Notes under the pieces: generated by a model
The model's database searches: none
What the model saw: only the letters and a program-made list of their open reading frames with translations
What the model was told of the DNA's origin: nothing
Assembly: GCA_937125395.1 (NCBI GenBank)
Contig: CAKZLI010000024.1
Span: 1-64,000, forward strand
Direction of reading: 5' to 3'
Source of the DNA: an uncultured Glaciecola sp.
Lineage (GTDB): Bacteria > Pseudomonadota > Gammaproteobacteria > Enterobacterales > Alteromonadaceae
Length of the DNA stretch: 64,000 nucleotides
Made by a program: the position numbers and the translations under genes
Shown: piece after piece, positions 19,547 through 29,997 of the stretch
How the letters are laid out: each line of letters starts with the position of its first letter
Numbering within the stretch: the stretch's first letter is position 1

Positions 19547-19738
19547 GCTATTAATCTCTGAAAAATTTTGCGCATTATAAAGGATTTACGCGCATTGTTC
19601 ACTTGCGTATTTACTGAATGAACCGTTGTGTATGCTGTTGTTTTAGTGATTCTTTTAGACAAAGACACTAAACGATGTTTACTGTATAATGCCGCGCAAT
19701 ATATGTATGAATAATCTGTAACCATCTGCAAGGTAATT

Positions 19739-21235
19739 ATGACCGTTAATCAATTCGACCCAAAGCAAACCACCACGCTCGACACGCCCAAAAAAATCAT
19801 TGATGATTTAGCAACAACAGCGTCTAGCCAAGGGGATATTGCCGTCACAAATATTCAACCACATGCTGGCCGAATTGGATTTGTCTCACTAGGTTGCCCT
19901 AAGAACCTCGTCGACTCTGAGCGGATCTTAACGCAATTGCGTACTGAAGGTTATGATGTTGTTTCAACCTATAATGATGCCGATCTTGTCATTGTTAATA
20001 CTTGCGGCTTTATTGATTCGGCAGTAGAAGAATCACTTGATACTATTGGTGAAGCATTAGCTGAGAACGGCAAGGTTATTGTAACCGGTTGTTTAGGGGT
20101 CAAAGAAGACGAAATTCGTCAAATACACCCAAACGTGCTATCGATTACAGGACCACATGCTTATGCAGCGGTTGTTGAACAAGTACACGAGCATTTACCT
20201 AAACCTGCGCATAATCCTTATGTGCATTTAGTGCCTGATCATGGCGTCAAATTAACCCCAAAACATTATGCATACCTTAAAATATCGGAAGGGTGTAACC
20301 ACCGTTGTACTTTTTGTATTATTCCATCCATGCGTGGTGATCTGGTTTCTCGTCCAGTGGGTGAAGTCCTCAATGAAGCCAAACGCCTGAAAGCAGCTGG
20401 CGTTAACGAGCTGTTAGTAATCTCTCAAGATACCAGTGCCTATGGCGTAGATGTTAAATACAAGACTGATTTTTGGGATGGTGTGCCAGTTAAAACTCAC
20501 ATGCAGCAATTATGTGAACAACTCGGTACGATGGATATGTGGGTACGCTTACATTACGTCTATCCTTATCCACATGTTGATAACCTCATTCCGTTAATGA
20601 ATGAAGGCAAAGTCTTACCGTATTTGGATATCCCTTTTCAACATGCGTCTAAACGTATTTTACGTTTGATGAAGCGTCCAGGTTCAGCCGATCGCACGAT
20701 TGAGCGTATTCAAAAATGGCGTGAAATCTGCCCTGAACTGATTATTCGCTCTACGTTTATTGTCGGCTTCCCAGGTGAAACTGAAGAAGAATTTGCAGAG
20801 TTGTTAGCATTTTTACAAGAAGCACAAATTGACCGTGTGGGTTGCTTTAAGTATTCACCAGTGGAAGGCGCGACAGCCAATGCATTGCCTGATCATATCC
20901 CTGAAGAGGTAAAAGAAGACCGTTTACAACGTTTTATGGAAGTACAAAGCCAGATCAGCGCTGAACGTTTAAAGACTCGTATTGGTAAAGAATATCAAAT
21001 TGTAATTGATGAAGTGACATCCGAAGGCGCAGTCGGTCGTTGTTATGCCGATGCACCTGAAGTGGATGGTGTGGTGCATTTAAATGGCGTGTTTGATGTT
21101 GAAGTGGGTAGCCGCGTTTGGGCCGAAATTATTCATTCTGATGAACATGATATCTGGGGTGCATTAGTAGATGATAGCCTAGAAAATACCGCTGATAATG
21201 CTGATGTGCATGCTATCGATGGTACAGCAGACTAA
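19739..21235 (+). CDS. rimO: Ribosomal protein S12 methylthiotransferase
   Basis: A radical SAM enzyme that adds a methylthio group to Asp88 of ribosomal protein S12. The N-terminal cluster cysteines are C53 (GCPKN), C89 and C118; the radical SAM motif is C186-x3-C190-x2-C193; a TRAM domain follows. AAGG lies about 5 bases before the ATG at 19739, so the start is well supported. The core begins at residue 46, whereas in E. coli it begins near residue 10, so this protein has about 36 extra N-terminal residues and a slightly longer acidic tail (498 against 441). Confidence 0.95.
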   Translation: MTVNQFDPKQTTTLDTPKKIIDDLATTASSQGDIAVTNIQPHAGRIGFVSLGCPKNLVDSERILTQLRTEGYDVVSTYNDADLVIVNTCGFIDSAVEESLDTIGEALAENGKVIVTGCLGVKEDEIRQIHPNVLSITGPHAYAAVVEQVHEHLPKPAHNPYVHLVPDHGVKLTPKHYAYLKISEGCNHRCTFCIIPSMRGDLVSRPVGEVLNEAKRLKAAGVNELLVISQDTSAYGVDVKYKTDFWDGVPVKTHMQQLCEQLGTMDMWVRLHYVYPYPHVDNLIPLMNEGKVLPYLDIPFQHASKRILRLMKRPGSADRTIERIQKWREICPELIIRSTFIVGFPGETEEEFAELLAFLQEAQIDRVGCFKYSPVEGATANALPDHIPEEVKEDRLQRFMEVQSQISAERLKTRIGKEYQIVIDEVTSEGAVGRCYADAPEVDGVVHLNGVFDVEVGSRVWAEIIHSDEHDIWGALVDDSLENTADNADVHAIDGTAD

Positions 21236-21999
21236 CCTAATAAGTTAGCTAAGTCTTCTGGCGTATCAATGCCTGGCGGAGGCGTACTTAATGCTTCTGC
21301 CACATGGATCTTAAAGCCATGATACAACACACGTAATTGCTCTAACGATTCAATTTGTTCCAATGCACTTGGGGCTAACTCAATATAATCCTTAATAAAT
21401 CCAGCTCGGTATGCATACACACCAATATGACGGTAATGTTCATGGGTTAACGGCGAAGTAATATCACTGGTCGCTTTCGTACTACTTCCTTGCATAAAGT
21501 CATCACGCACATAGGGCAATGGAGCGCGTGAAAAATACAACGCCATACCTTGTTTGTCCATCACCACTTTGACCGCATTGGGGTTCATTAATTCTTCAGC
21601 GCTGGTTATCTTACACGCCAATGTTGCCATCACCGCTTCAGGATGTTGCGCCAAATTATTCGCGACTTGCGCGATAATCTCAACCGGAATATGTGGCTCA
21701 TCCCCTTGTACATTAACCACAATGGTCTGCGCTGATAGGTTTAAAATATCAACCACTTCAGCCAAGCGCTCAGTACCGGATTGATGTTGATCGGAAGTCA
21801 TGATTGCTTGGCCACCGAACTGTGTCACCACTTGCTCTATTCGAATATCATCTGTCGCAACATACACAGCTGAGGCTTGTGCCGCCTCAGCACGCTCAAC
21901 AACATGCTCAACCATTGGTTTACCGTTGATATCTGCTAAAGGTTTACCCATAAATCGAGTCGAACCATACCTTGCTGGTATAATCACAATAAAAGACAT
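21232..21999 (-). CDS. kdsB: 3-deoxy-manno-octulosonate cytidylyltransferase
   Basis: KdsB activates KDO as CMP-KDO for attachment to lipid A. The start [19 protein letters not shown] is typical of the family, and [11 protein letters not shown] and VYAYRAGF are further marks. Length is 255 residues (E. coli 248). The ATG directly follows the stop of the Trm112-like gene. Its 3' end overlaps that of rimO by 4 bases, tail to tail. Confidence 0.96.
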   Translation of the reverse strand: MSFIVIIPARYGSTRFMGKPLADINGKPMVEHVVERAEAAQASAVYVATDDIRIEQVVTQFGGQAIMTSDQHQSGTERLAEVVDILNLSAQTIVVNVQGDEPHIPVEIIAQVANNLAQHPEAVMATLACKITSAEELMNPNAVKVVMDKQGMALYFSRAPLPYVRDDFMQGSSTKATSDITSPLTHEHYRHIGVYAYRAGFIKDYIELAPSALEQIESLEQLRVLYHGFKIHVAEALSTPPPGIDTPEDLANLLG

Positions 22000-22206
22000 T
22001 TACTTTACCTGTTCATATTCAGCAAGCAACACACTTCTTGCCCGCTGTTCAATTAAAATGGGCGCGTCTCCCTGCATGGGAAAAGCTAAACGATCAAATT
22101 TACACATTAACTCAATCGCACCAGTATCTGGGTGTACATGATTAATCAGACTACCTTTGCATACCGGACAAGCCAGCACATGCAATAACTCTTTATCAAA
22201 TGCCAT
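22000..22206 (-). CDS. ycaR: Trm112-family zinc-ribbon protein (YcaR-like)
   Basis: A 68-residue protein with C13-x2-C16 (ACPVCKG) and C35 (ELMCKF), then the LAFP motif of the Trm112 family. In E. coli this small protein sits between lpxK and kdsB, exactly as here. Its role in bacteria is not settled. The ATG at 22206 is chosen by comparison with E. coli YcaR; the frame opens earlier at 22338 but that part is inside lpxK. It overlaps the lpxK end by 11 bases. Confidence 0.88.
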   Translation of the reverse strand: MAFDKELLHVLACPVCKGSLINHVHPDTGAIELMCKFDRLAFPMQGDAPILIEQRARSVLLAEYEQVK

Positions 22207-23206
22207 ATTCGCTCCGAGTGGTAATTGTTGCCAATTGCTGAGTGAGGCGAAGCAAAAAATCATCGCTAAACTGCGCCTGGATTGGCACATAAAACCAATT
22301 AGGCGTGACAGTTGCACCCGCAATGACAAAATCCGCACATTTTACTGCATCTTTTTGCGTCATGATAATACTACCCTGTGGCATATCCGATAGATTAAAA
22401 GGATGATGATCAGGAAAAATACGAGTGTTTGTATATTCAATCTTCTCGGTTGCACATGTATCCATAAAACGGTGAGGATTACCAATTCCAGTCACCAGCC
22501 AATCAAAACGATGTGGCACAGGGAGTGAGTCGTGTCCATGTTGCTCATTCGCATTAACGGGTTGGATTGGTTGTGCTTGCAATGTCATGCTGATCTCTGA
22601 TGGCGAGACTGTATTGGCAGAGTTCACAATGATGTAATCGACTGATTTAAGACGACTTGGCAGTTCACGTAAATGCCCCACCGGTAATACCCATCCATTG
22701 CCATTACGTCGACCGTCCATCACGACAATTTCCAGATCACGATGAAGCGCATAATGTTGCAGTCCATCATCACAAATGATCACATCACACTGCGTCGCTA
22801 ATAACTGTCCACCACGCACACGCACCGGGTCAATGACGACAGGAACATGGCTTTGTTGGGCCATCAACAGTGGTTCATCGCCAGCCCATGTCGCAGTATC
22901 ATCTAGATTAACAAGATATGGAAAATCCTGACACTGCGCGCCATAGCCACGCGATAAAATACCAGGGCGATAGCCCTGATCAATTAAGTGTTTAACCAGT
23001 GCCAACACTACCGGGGTTTTTCCATTTCCCCCAACACTTATATTGCCAACGACAATGACAGGCACTGATAAACGAGTCACACGCTGTATACCAGTTGCAA
23101 ATGCGCGGCGTCGAAGTGCACTCAACCCCCAAAAAAGACAACTCAGCGGTGCTAATAGGTATAACCACCAAGATTGCTTTCGCCAAGCGCGTTCAATAAA
23201 CGTCAT
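22196..23206 (-). CDS. lpxK: Tetraacyldisaccharide 4'-kinase
   Basis: LpxK phosphorylates the lipid A precursor at the 4' position at the inner membrane. An N-terminal membrane helix (about 15-30) precedes the P-loop GNISVGGNGKT at 54-64; LSRGYG and DDGLQH are typical. Length 336 residues. The stop of msbA lies 2 bases upstream, so msbA-lpxK-ycaR-kdsB form one transcription unit. Confidence 0.96.
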   Translation of the reverse strand: MTFIERAWRKQSWWLYLLAPLSCLFWGLSALRRRAFATGIQRVTRLSVPVIVVGNISVGGNGKTPVVLALVKHLIDQGYRPGILSRGYGAQCQDFPYLVNLDDTATWAGDEPLLMAQQSHVPVVIDPVRVRGGQLLATQCDVIICDDGLQHYALHRDLEIVVMDGRRNGNGWVLPVGHLRELPSRLKSVDYIIVNSANTVSPSEISMTLQAQPIQPVNANEQHGHDSLPVPHRFDWLVTGIGNPHRFMDTCATEKIEYTNTRIFPDHHPFNLSDMPQGSIIMTQKDAVKCADFVIAGATVTPNWFYVPIQAQFSDDFLLRLTQQLATITTRSEYGI

Positions 23207-23208
23207 GT

Positions 23209-24960
23209 TTACTCACTAAACTGCAATGCATGCAATTGTGCATAAGGGCCATTTTGTTCAAGTAACGCATGATGCGATCCTTGTTCAACAATCTGCCCTT
23301 GATCAATGACCAAAATTTTATCTGCCGATTCGATTGTCGATAATCGATGGGCTACAACAATACTGGTACAGGAAGCTTGTAATTGCTGTAATGCATCTTG
23401 AATCAAGCGCTCAGATTCAGTATCTAACGCCGATGTTGCTTCATCTAAAATCAAAATAGGGGCTTGCTGTAATATAGCACGTGCAATCGCAATACGCTGA
23501 CGTTGGCCACCAGAGAGCATCAAACCGTTCTCGCCAACTACCGTCTCAAAACCATCGTCTAACTCATCGACAAACTCAGTAACATGAGCAATTTGTGCGG
23601 CCCGTAATACGGCGTCATGGTTATAATTATCATGCACACCGTACGCAATATTGTTTGCGATTGTGTCATTAAACAAAGTGACATGCTGAGAAACCAGTGC
23701 AAATTGATGACGTAAATCACCTAATTCAATGGCATTAATATCAATACCATCGAGGCTGATGACGCCTTGTTGTGGTTGATAAAAACGCGTTAATAAGCTT
23801 GACATAGTCGACTTACCGGAACCTGAACGTCCTACTAATGCAATCGTTTGTCCGGGCTTAACCGAAAAGTTAATCCCATTGAGTGCTTTAGTTTCTTTAC
23901 TCGGATAAGTAAAACTAACGTCAGTAAACGCAATCTCACCTTTTGCTCTACCGATTTTTTGAGTCCCCGTATTGGGTTCTATCGTTGCATCAAGTACCGC
24001 AAAAATACTCTGACATGCGGCCATTCCTCGCTGCAAATCATTATTCACTGTTGTAATTTGTTTCAGTGGTTTTAGCAACATCGTCATACATACGACGACT
24101 TGGGTAAACACACCTGCAGTCAAGTTTTCTACTAACCCAGGTACACTGGCAATATATAAAACCACCGCTAACGCAATTGAAGCTATAATTTGTATACTCG
24201 ACACACTCAAAATCCGAGCAACACTGAGTTTGAGTGTTTGGTGTCTATTTTCGTTGTTCTTACGATAAAATCGTTCACTTTCTTTGGCTTCACCACCAAA
24301 CATCAAGACAACTTTATGACCTTTGACGACTTGTTCAACAGCCGTAGTTAAGTTACCCATTGCTTGTTGGATGTTTTGTGACACTTTGCGAAAACGCTTA
24401 CTTACCACCGAAACAATTAATGCCACAACTGGACCTATTAACAAAAATATCGCCGATAGTTGCCACGAGTAATAAAACATAACAAACAATAGGCCAACGA
24501 CTAATGCCCCCTCTCTTACTAAGGTTAACAGTGCTTTGCCGGCCGCTTTTGCCACTTGCTCAGTATCAAACGTCAGTTTTGAAATAAGTGTGCCAGTGGA
24601 ATGCGAATCATGAAAGCTAACGGGGAGATTGATAAATTGCGTAAACAAGGCCTGACGCATTTTTAACACGACTTTGCCACTGATCCAATCTAAGGTGTAA
24701 GTGCCCATAAAATTAAAAATACCACGTAATACAAACATGGGCACAATTAGGTAAGCGGCGATACGTAAAAACTCAAAATTACCTTGCCCCAACGAATCAT
24801 CAATCAAAGGCTTTAATTGTGCGATCACAAAGGCATCAATTGCAGAGTAACCAATCATCCCAATGACAGCGATGGCAAAAAATAATTTATACTCGGTTAA
24901 GTAAGATAAAAACCGTTTAAAAACCGGTTTATCAATATGTACATCTGTCAAACTAGACAA
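23209..24960 (-). CDS. msbA: Lipid A export ATP-binding/permease protein
   Basis: An ABC half-transporter that flips lipid A-core across the inner membrane. Six membrane helices are followed by the nucleotide-binding domain with GRSGSGKST, LSGGQRQR and ILDEATSALD. The start is uncertain: no ATG precedes the first helix. TTG at 24960 gives 583 residues and lines up with E. coli MsbA (582), with GAGA about 8 bases before it. The frame extends to another TTG at 25044 (611 residues), just after the comEC stop. Confidence 0.92.
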   Translation of the reverse strand: MSSLTDVHIDKPVFKRFLSYLTEYKLFFAIAVIGMIGYSAIDAFVIAQLKPLIDDSLGQGNFEFLRIAAYLIVPMFVLRGIFNFMGTYTLDWISGKVVLKMRQALFTQFINLPVSFHDSHSTGTLISKLTFDTEQVAKAAGKALLTLVREGALVVGLLFVMFYYSWQLSAIFLLIGPVVALIVSVVSKRFRKVSQNIQQAMGNLTTAVEQVVKGHKVVLMFGGEAKESERFYRKNNENRHQTLKLSVARILSVSSIQIIASIALAVVLYIASVPGLVENLTAGVFTQVVVCMTMLLKPLKQITTVNNDLQRGMAACQSIFAVLDATIEPNTGTQKIGRAKGEIAFTDVSFTYPSKETKALNGINFSVKPGQTIALVGRSGSGKSTMSSLLTRFYQPQQGVISLDGIDINAIELGDLRHQFALVSQHVTLFNDTIANNIAYGVHDNYNHDAVLRAAQIAHVTEFVDELDDGFETVVGENGLMLSGGQRQRIAIARAILQQAPILILDEATSALDTESERLIQDALQQLQASCTSIVVAHRLSTIESADKILVIDQGQIVEQGSHHALLEQNGPYAQLHALQFSE

Positions 24961-25047
24961 TATTTGTTCTCTATTTTTAATTTTATTTTGATTAAATATT
25001 GTAACCTTAAACGCTGCATAACCCAAATAAATGTGCTGGTCCAAGCC

Positions 25048-27531
25048 CTAAAAATGATACCAACGCGCCTCACTCCAAGGTTGATATGGACTAGCACGGC
25101 GAGTGCTGATACTTGCTTGCATGGGCTGTGTCGTAAAATCTGTCGACAAAAGCACCGATACACTGCCGACTGTGGCGGTGTTAAGAACGGGTATGCCCAA
25201 AGACTGGTAGCGCTTTACTACCTTAGGGTGAGGCAATTGATAGCGATTCATAAAACCACTAGAGATAATCGCAATGCGTGGATTGATTTGTTGTAAGAAT
25301 GCTTCACTCGATGAACTCAAACTACCATGATGTGGCACGATCAAAATATCACTATGAAGATCAATCTCCCCACGTTGATGTGCGATTTGTAATTGCCACT
25401 CAGCAAACTGTTCAATATCTCCGGTCAATAAGACTTGCACTCCTGCATAGGTTAATTTAATCACACATGATTGCTCATTTGACGATGGATGTTGCCATTG
25501 TTTGGGTGGCCACAGCACCGTGATATCGATACCATGCCAGTATTGCTGATAGCCTTGGGTACAGAGTTCACTATTGGTGATCACCTGCATATTTGGATAT
25601 GATTTGACCAAGCGAGCTAACCCTCCGCTGTGGTCTTTATCAGGGTGACTAATAAATACATTGTCCAATTGCTTAATCGAAGCGTGTTGCAGCGTTGGTT
25701 TAATAACACTATTTACCATATTAAACCGTTCACCGTAGTCGTCACCAACGTCAAAAACCAATGCCGACCCCTTGGTCATTAATAACGCCGCACTTCCTTG
25801 GCCAACATCTAATACTTCTAGTTGCACCTCGGTCTGGCTATGTTGGATAAATTGCCGCGCAATTCCATAGCTGCCAATGAGAAGCAGAAGCAAAGTGACT
25901 TGTTGCTGGGTTTGCCGATGAAACACTAGCAACCCAGCATTAACTAGGAGCAAGCCAATCATACTGATAGTCGATATCGAGAGTGCAACAGGACTGAAAA
26001 TCGGTGAAATGAACGATGGCTGATGAAGCACATCAATCCCGGCGAACATCGAACTAAAACACAGATCAATTAGACGTAATAAGGTATGCAGCACAAGATC
26101 AAATTCAGATTGAATACCAATCAGCAAAACCTGAACACACCAATAACCAATAACACACAGACATAAAGGAACAATCACCAATGTTACCCATGGAATAGCC
26201 CACAAATTTGCAAGGATGCTAGCAGGATAGATATGATTAAACACGGCAATATTGATGGGGATCAGAGCCAGTGTTAAACAACTTTGTAAGCGCAAAAAAG
26301 ACACACTTTTTGCACGAAATCCCGTCGTAGCAAAACACACAGTATGAGTAATAAAAATAATTTGAGCGACGGCGACAAAACTTAACCAAAAACCAGTATT
26401 AAAACCACTAAACGGAAAAATAAGCATGACTACCGTGCAACACAGCAACAGTTTGTGGATGGGGCGGCAATGCATGTGCAAGCTACTTATCACAGCGACA
26501 ATACACATTATGGTAAACGCACGCAACATCGGTATTGAAAAACCCAATAATGCACAATATCCCCACGTCAGGCTCAACATGAACAATACACTCAAAGGAC
26601 GAATAAATCTGTCTATAGAATAATGAAAGAACCGAGTGCACACGCCACACAATGACATTAAGCGCATGGCGAAAAACCAACACCACGTTGCCACAATACC
26701 GACATGTAAACCTGAAATCACAAATAAATGGGCAGTACCAGTGGCGATACTCCGTTGTTTGTCTGCGTACGCCAAATCACCTTTATGCCCAAATAACAGC
26801 GCATTTATCCAATTTTTATTGATAAATTCAGACTCATACAGTTGTTGACTCATGTGTTGGACTAGTGTTGTTGACACAGTCAGTGGTTGGTTATTAGGGT
26901 GCTTTTTGATGTAGCCGGTAGCAACAATGTGACGGCCAATTAAATACCGCTGATAATCAAACCCTGCCCGATTCGCAAGCCCTCTAGCAGGTTTAAGTTT
27001 AACCAATAAGCGCCACTGCTGACCTTGCTTAATATAATCAGTTGGATAGTACCAATTAAGACGAAGAATGCGTGGGACAACGGCTTGAGAGTCAATCTGT
27101 GTCGCACTGAACAGCACGGCATATTTATCATTATCATTATTTGATTGATTCTGAATACTCAGGACGTCACCTTGTACCCATATTGCTGTCTGATAATTTA
27201 TACTATCTCGAGCAAAGATATACTGATGTCCTATCCAATTACTGTAGACACATGCTACTATTACGCCAATTAAAAATTGCAGACATTTTTTTACGATACA
27301 CAGATCACGGATTGTTCGTTGCAGCACAACATTAGACTGACGCCAATCAATGCAGCGCATTGCAATTAGCATTGTCAGGCAGATGCCACTAAGTGCAACT
27401 GCCACAGGCATTGATAACAATGCTGGCCACCATGCAAACGTTGTCATACCCAGTATTATTCCGCAGCAAGATACGGGTGAAATCATGTGTATTATTAATT
27501 GAGTGTACGAACTGAGCCGTTTATTTATCAT
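25048..27531 (-). CDS. comEC: DNA internalisation-related competence protein ComEC/Rec2
   Basis: Predicted inner-membrane channel for single-stranded DNA uptake. The order is an N-terminal helix pair and OB-like DUF4131 region, a multi-helix Competence domain (with GTAHLFVISGLHVG near 280), and a C-terminal metallo-beta-lactamase domain with SHPDKDHSGG near 628-637. The ATG at 27531 gives 827 residues; its start codon overlaps that of the divergent DUF2062 gene. TTG at 27579 or ATG at 27486 are alternatives, none with a clear ribosome site. Confidence 0.9.
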   Translation of the reverse strand: MINKRLSSYTQLIIHMISPVSCCGIILGMTTFAWWPALLSMPVAVALSGICLTMLIAMRCIDWRQSNVVLQRTIRDLCIVKKCLQFLIGVIVACVYSNWIGHQYIFARDSINYQTAIWVQGDVLSIQNQSNNDNDKYAVLFSATQIDSQAVVPRILRLNWYYPTDYIKQGQQWRLLVKLKPARGLANRAGFDYQRYLIGRHIVATGYIKKHPNNQPLTVSTTLVQHMSQQLYESEFINKNWINALLFGHKGDLAYADKQRSIATGTAHLFVISGLHVGIVATWCWFFAMRLMSLCGVCTRFFHYSIDRFIRPLSVLFMLSLTWGYCALLGFSIPMLRAFTIMCIVAVISSLHMHCRPIHKLLLCCTVVMLIFPFSGFNTGFWLSFVAVAQIIFITHTVCFATTGFRAKSVSFLRLQSCLTLALIPINIAVFNHIYPASILANLWAIPWVTLVIVPLCLCVIGYWCVQVLLIGIQSEFDLVLHTLLRLIDLCFSSMFAGIDVLHQPSFISPIFSPVALSISTISMIGLLLVNAGLLVFHRQTQQQVTLLLLLIGSYGIARQFIQHSQTEVQLEVLDVGQGSAALLMTKGSALVFDVGDDYGERFNMVNSVIKPTLQHASIKQLDNVFISHPDKDHSGGLARLVKSYPNMQVITNSELCTQGYQQYWHGIDITVLWPPKQWQHPSSNEQSCVIKLTYAGVQVLLTGDIEQFAEWQLQIAHQRGEIDLHSDILIVPHHGSLSSSSEAFLQQINPRIAIISSGFMNRYQLPHPKVVKRYQSLGIPVLNTATVGSVSVLLSTDFTTQPMQASISTRRASPYQPWSEARWYHF

Positions 27532-28057
27532 GCCTAAAAAGTTTATTAATAAATTTTTACCAGACCATAAAACTATCAAAGAACAACGATTTCTAAAACT
27601 GTTCGGAAGTATGTTTCAAGACCCTAATTTATGGCATTTAAATCGTCATTCAGCATCAGGGGCATTTGGGATTGGCTTATTCTTTGCCTTTTGGCCGGTG
27701 CCATTTCAAATGTGGCTTGCTGCTTTTGCTGCTATCCCATTGCGAGTCAACTTGCCTCTTTCGGTAGCGACAGTATGGATCACTAATCCATTGACCATGC
27801 CCGCCATATTTTACGGCGCGTACAAAGTAGGTAGCTGGGTAACGGGTAACGATGTCAATGGATTTGAATTTCAATTATCTTGGGATTGGTTAATGGCCAG
27901 TATCCATACTATTGGTCCATCATTTTTAATTGGATGTTTAATATGCTCTGTGGTTTTTGGGGCACTTGGTTACACGATACTCAATGTATTTTGGCGTAGA
28001 GCCGTGAAAAAATCATGGCAAACACGGCGCTCTCAACGCCGTCAGCCTGAGATCTAA
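27530..28057 (+). CDS. DUF2062 domain membrane protein
   Basis: A 175-residue protein with three hydrophobic segments. The start MPKKFINKFLPD, the NLWHLNRHSASGAF stretch and VTWITNPLT-like VWITNPLTMPA match the DUF2062 family, whose function is unknown. A longer frame from 27503 would run inside comEC and is less likely. It is the only plus-strand gene between rimO and cysZ; the 3' end overlaps ligA by 4 bases. Confidence 0.85.
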   Translation: MPKKFINKFLPDHKTIKEQRFLKLFGSMFQDPNLWHLNRHSASGAFGIGLFFAFWPVPFQMWLAAFAAIPLRVNLPLSVATVWITNPLTMPAIFYGAYKVGSWVTGNDVNGFEFQLSWDWLMASIHTIGPSFLIGCLICSVVFGALGYTILNVFWRRAVKKSWQTRRSQRRQPEI

Positions 28058-29994
28058 TCGACTAATTCCAAGTATTGAGATTCAGTTAACACGGTTACCC
28101 CTTTGTCTTTTGCCGCATTAATCTTGTTAGTTCCTACTTTCTCACCCGTCACTAAAAATGTGGTTTTACTCGATACTGATTTGCCAATTTTGGCGCCGAG
28201 TAATTTTGCTGATTTCTCCATATCGGAACGAGAACCAGAGGTCATTGAACCGGTGAACACAATTTGCTTACCAAACAAAATCGAATCGCCCCCTGCCCCG
28301 TCGGCTAGTTTTGGTGTGAGTGCAAGATTAAATCCTAAGTTGTATACCTTAAAGAACTCATCTTTAATATTTGCTAATCCTTCGACAATCGCTTGAGCAC
28401 TCACCTCTGCAAAACCATCTATGGTGACCATAGTGGCGACATCGAGTGTGAATAATTCGGTTAATGTGTGGTGTTGCAGTAATTTTTCACAATTACCACC
28501 GCCTAATCGGCTGACTCCAAATGCCGCTAAAAAGCGCCAATCTTCGACCGCAACAGACCGGCTAACAGTTAATTGCTCTAATAAATTAAACGTTGTTTTT
28601 TCACCAAAACCGTACGCCAACAGATCGTCTTGTGACAATGCATAAATGCTATGAATATGCTTAACACCTTGTTGTAATAGTTTAGCGATAACTTTAGGAC
28701 CAAACCCGTCGTTATTGCCAAGTGTTTTAAAAAAATGCACCAAGGTATTTTCAGTTTGAGCTGGACAATCAGTCTTGTTGGGACAAATTAAATGGTCCGC
28801 TTCCCATAACAAATGCGTATCACAGCTGGGACATTGCTCTGGAATTTGTGGAGTGACAGCATGCAGTACTTGTTCGATTTTGGGGATGACTAAACCACTG
28901 CGTACTAGCTGCACAATGGCTCCTGGACCAACACCGTTAGTCCTAACCATATTATAATGATGAACCGTCGCACGGCTAATTGTCGCACCGCTAAGCTTAG
29001 TTGGAACCAGCTCTGCAACGGGCGATATTCGACCAGTTCTTGATGTTTGCGGGGTGACACTCACAACTTCAACTTCAGCCGACTCATCATTCACTTTAAA
29101 AGCGATCTGCCAACGGTGATGATGCCGAGTCGCCCCCATTGCCGATTTTAGCTCAGGGTGAGTTGTTTCCAAAATAACTCCATCAATGTCAACGTCAACA
29201 GAACTCCAAATAGGCTCAATAATATCGTCAAAATCGGTCAATACTGCAGCAAAATGCCCTGTCCAATTCGGTAGTAAAGCAAAGGGGAAAAACACACAAG
29301 CCCCATCATCAATTGCCTGTTTTACAGACGGTTCAACGTTTTTTTCAGCGATAATTGCAGCCTGAATATTCCGCGAATTTTCAAATTGTTCGCTGAGTTT
29401 TTCAGCAAAATAACTTTTTGAAATGACAATCTCTCCCGGCCCTAAGCCTCGCTCGCCTTTCATCGCGACTTGCATACCGCGAGTAAATGCGCGTGACACA
29501 TCTTGTCCTCGCACACCATCACCTCGAGTATACAAGCCTTGGCCGTCATCAAAGGCGGCATAGCCATCCAATTTTGGTGTTACCCGAATCAAAATATCCT
29601 CTTCTGATAGTTCAATATCAGCAGCTGCTTTGCGTAATCTTTCGATCCATTTTTGGATTTCTGAGAATGAATACGCTTTATCTGTTGAGAGCATTTTTTG
29701 TGGTAAGGCGACTGTTTTGGCCGAAGCGACCTCAGGTTCAACCTGAAGTAAAAAAGCATGTTGTGGATCACGAGCCTGTAACTGCGCTAAATATTGATGG
29801 TCATACACTGCATCAGTAATTAATGGAAAACCCGCTCTATAACAAGCATTAGTAACCATTAACACTGCAAGTAATTGCTCATCACTAAGCTGTTCAGGTG
29901 TATCGAGGGCAAGCCAGTGTAGAATATCAGTTTCGGAGATCGTTAAATCCAGCGACAACAGTATTTGTTGTTGCTGAGGAGTCATATCGGTCAT
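28054..29994 (-). CDS. ligA: NAD-dependent DNA ligase, divergent LigA-type
   Basis: The full LigA layout is present in 646 residues: domain Ia (DAVYD near 61-65), adenylation domain with PKLDG (K141 predicted to be adenylated) and RGDGV, OB fold (SRTGRISPVA near 318), a four-cysteine zinc finger (C388, C391, C404, C410), helix-hairpin-helix repeats and a C-terminal BRCT domain from about 570. It sits after zipA as in E. coli. It departs from the usual motifs: the CELKLDG motif reads VTPKLDG, DIDGVVIK ends in glutamate (E276), and the YH pair of domain Ia reads YR. It is likely a ligase, but an atypical one. Confidence 0.85.
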   Translation of the reverse strand: MTDMTPQQQQILLSLDLTISETDILHWLALDTPEQLSDEQLLAVLMVTNACYRAGFPLITDAVYDHQYLAQLQARDPQHAFLLQVEPEVASAKTVALPQKMLSTDKAYSFSEIQKWIERLRKAAADIELSEEDILIRVTPKLDGYAAFDDGQGLYTRGDGVRGQDVSRAFTRGMQVAMKGERGLGPGEIVISKSYFAEKLSEQFENSRNIQAAIIAEKNVEPSVKQAIDDGACVFFPFALLPNWTGHFAAVLTDFDDIIEPIWSSVDVDIDGVILETTHPELKSAMGATRHHHRWQIAFKVNDESAEVEVVSVTPQTSRTGRISPVAELVPTKLSGATISRATVHHYNMVRTNGVGPGAIVQLVRSGLVIPKIEQVLHAVTPQIPEQCPSCDTHLLWEADHLICPNKTDCPAQTENTLVHFFKTLGNNDGFGPKVIAKLLQQGVKHIHSIYALSQDDLLAYGFGEKTTFNLLEQLTVSRSVAVEDWRFLAAFGVSRLGGGNCEKLLQHHTLTELFTLDVATMVTIDGFAEVSAQAIVEGLANIKDEFFKVYNLGFNLALTPKLADGAGGDSILFGKQIVFTGSMTSGSRSDMEKSAKLLGAKIGKSVSSKTTFLVTGEKVGTNKINAAKDKGVTVLTESQYLELVD

Positions 29995-29997
29995 GCT

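Noticed and set aside
19528..19731. 67-codon minus-strand frame upstream of rhlE
   Set aside because: It occupies the promoter region between rhlE and rimO, has no ribosome site and no recognisable family.
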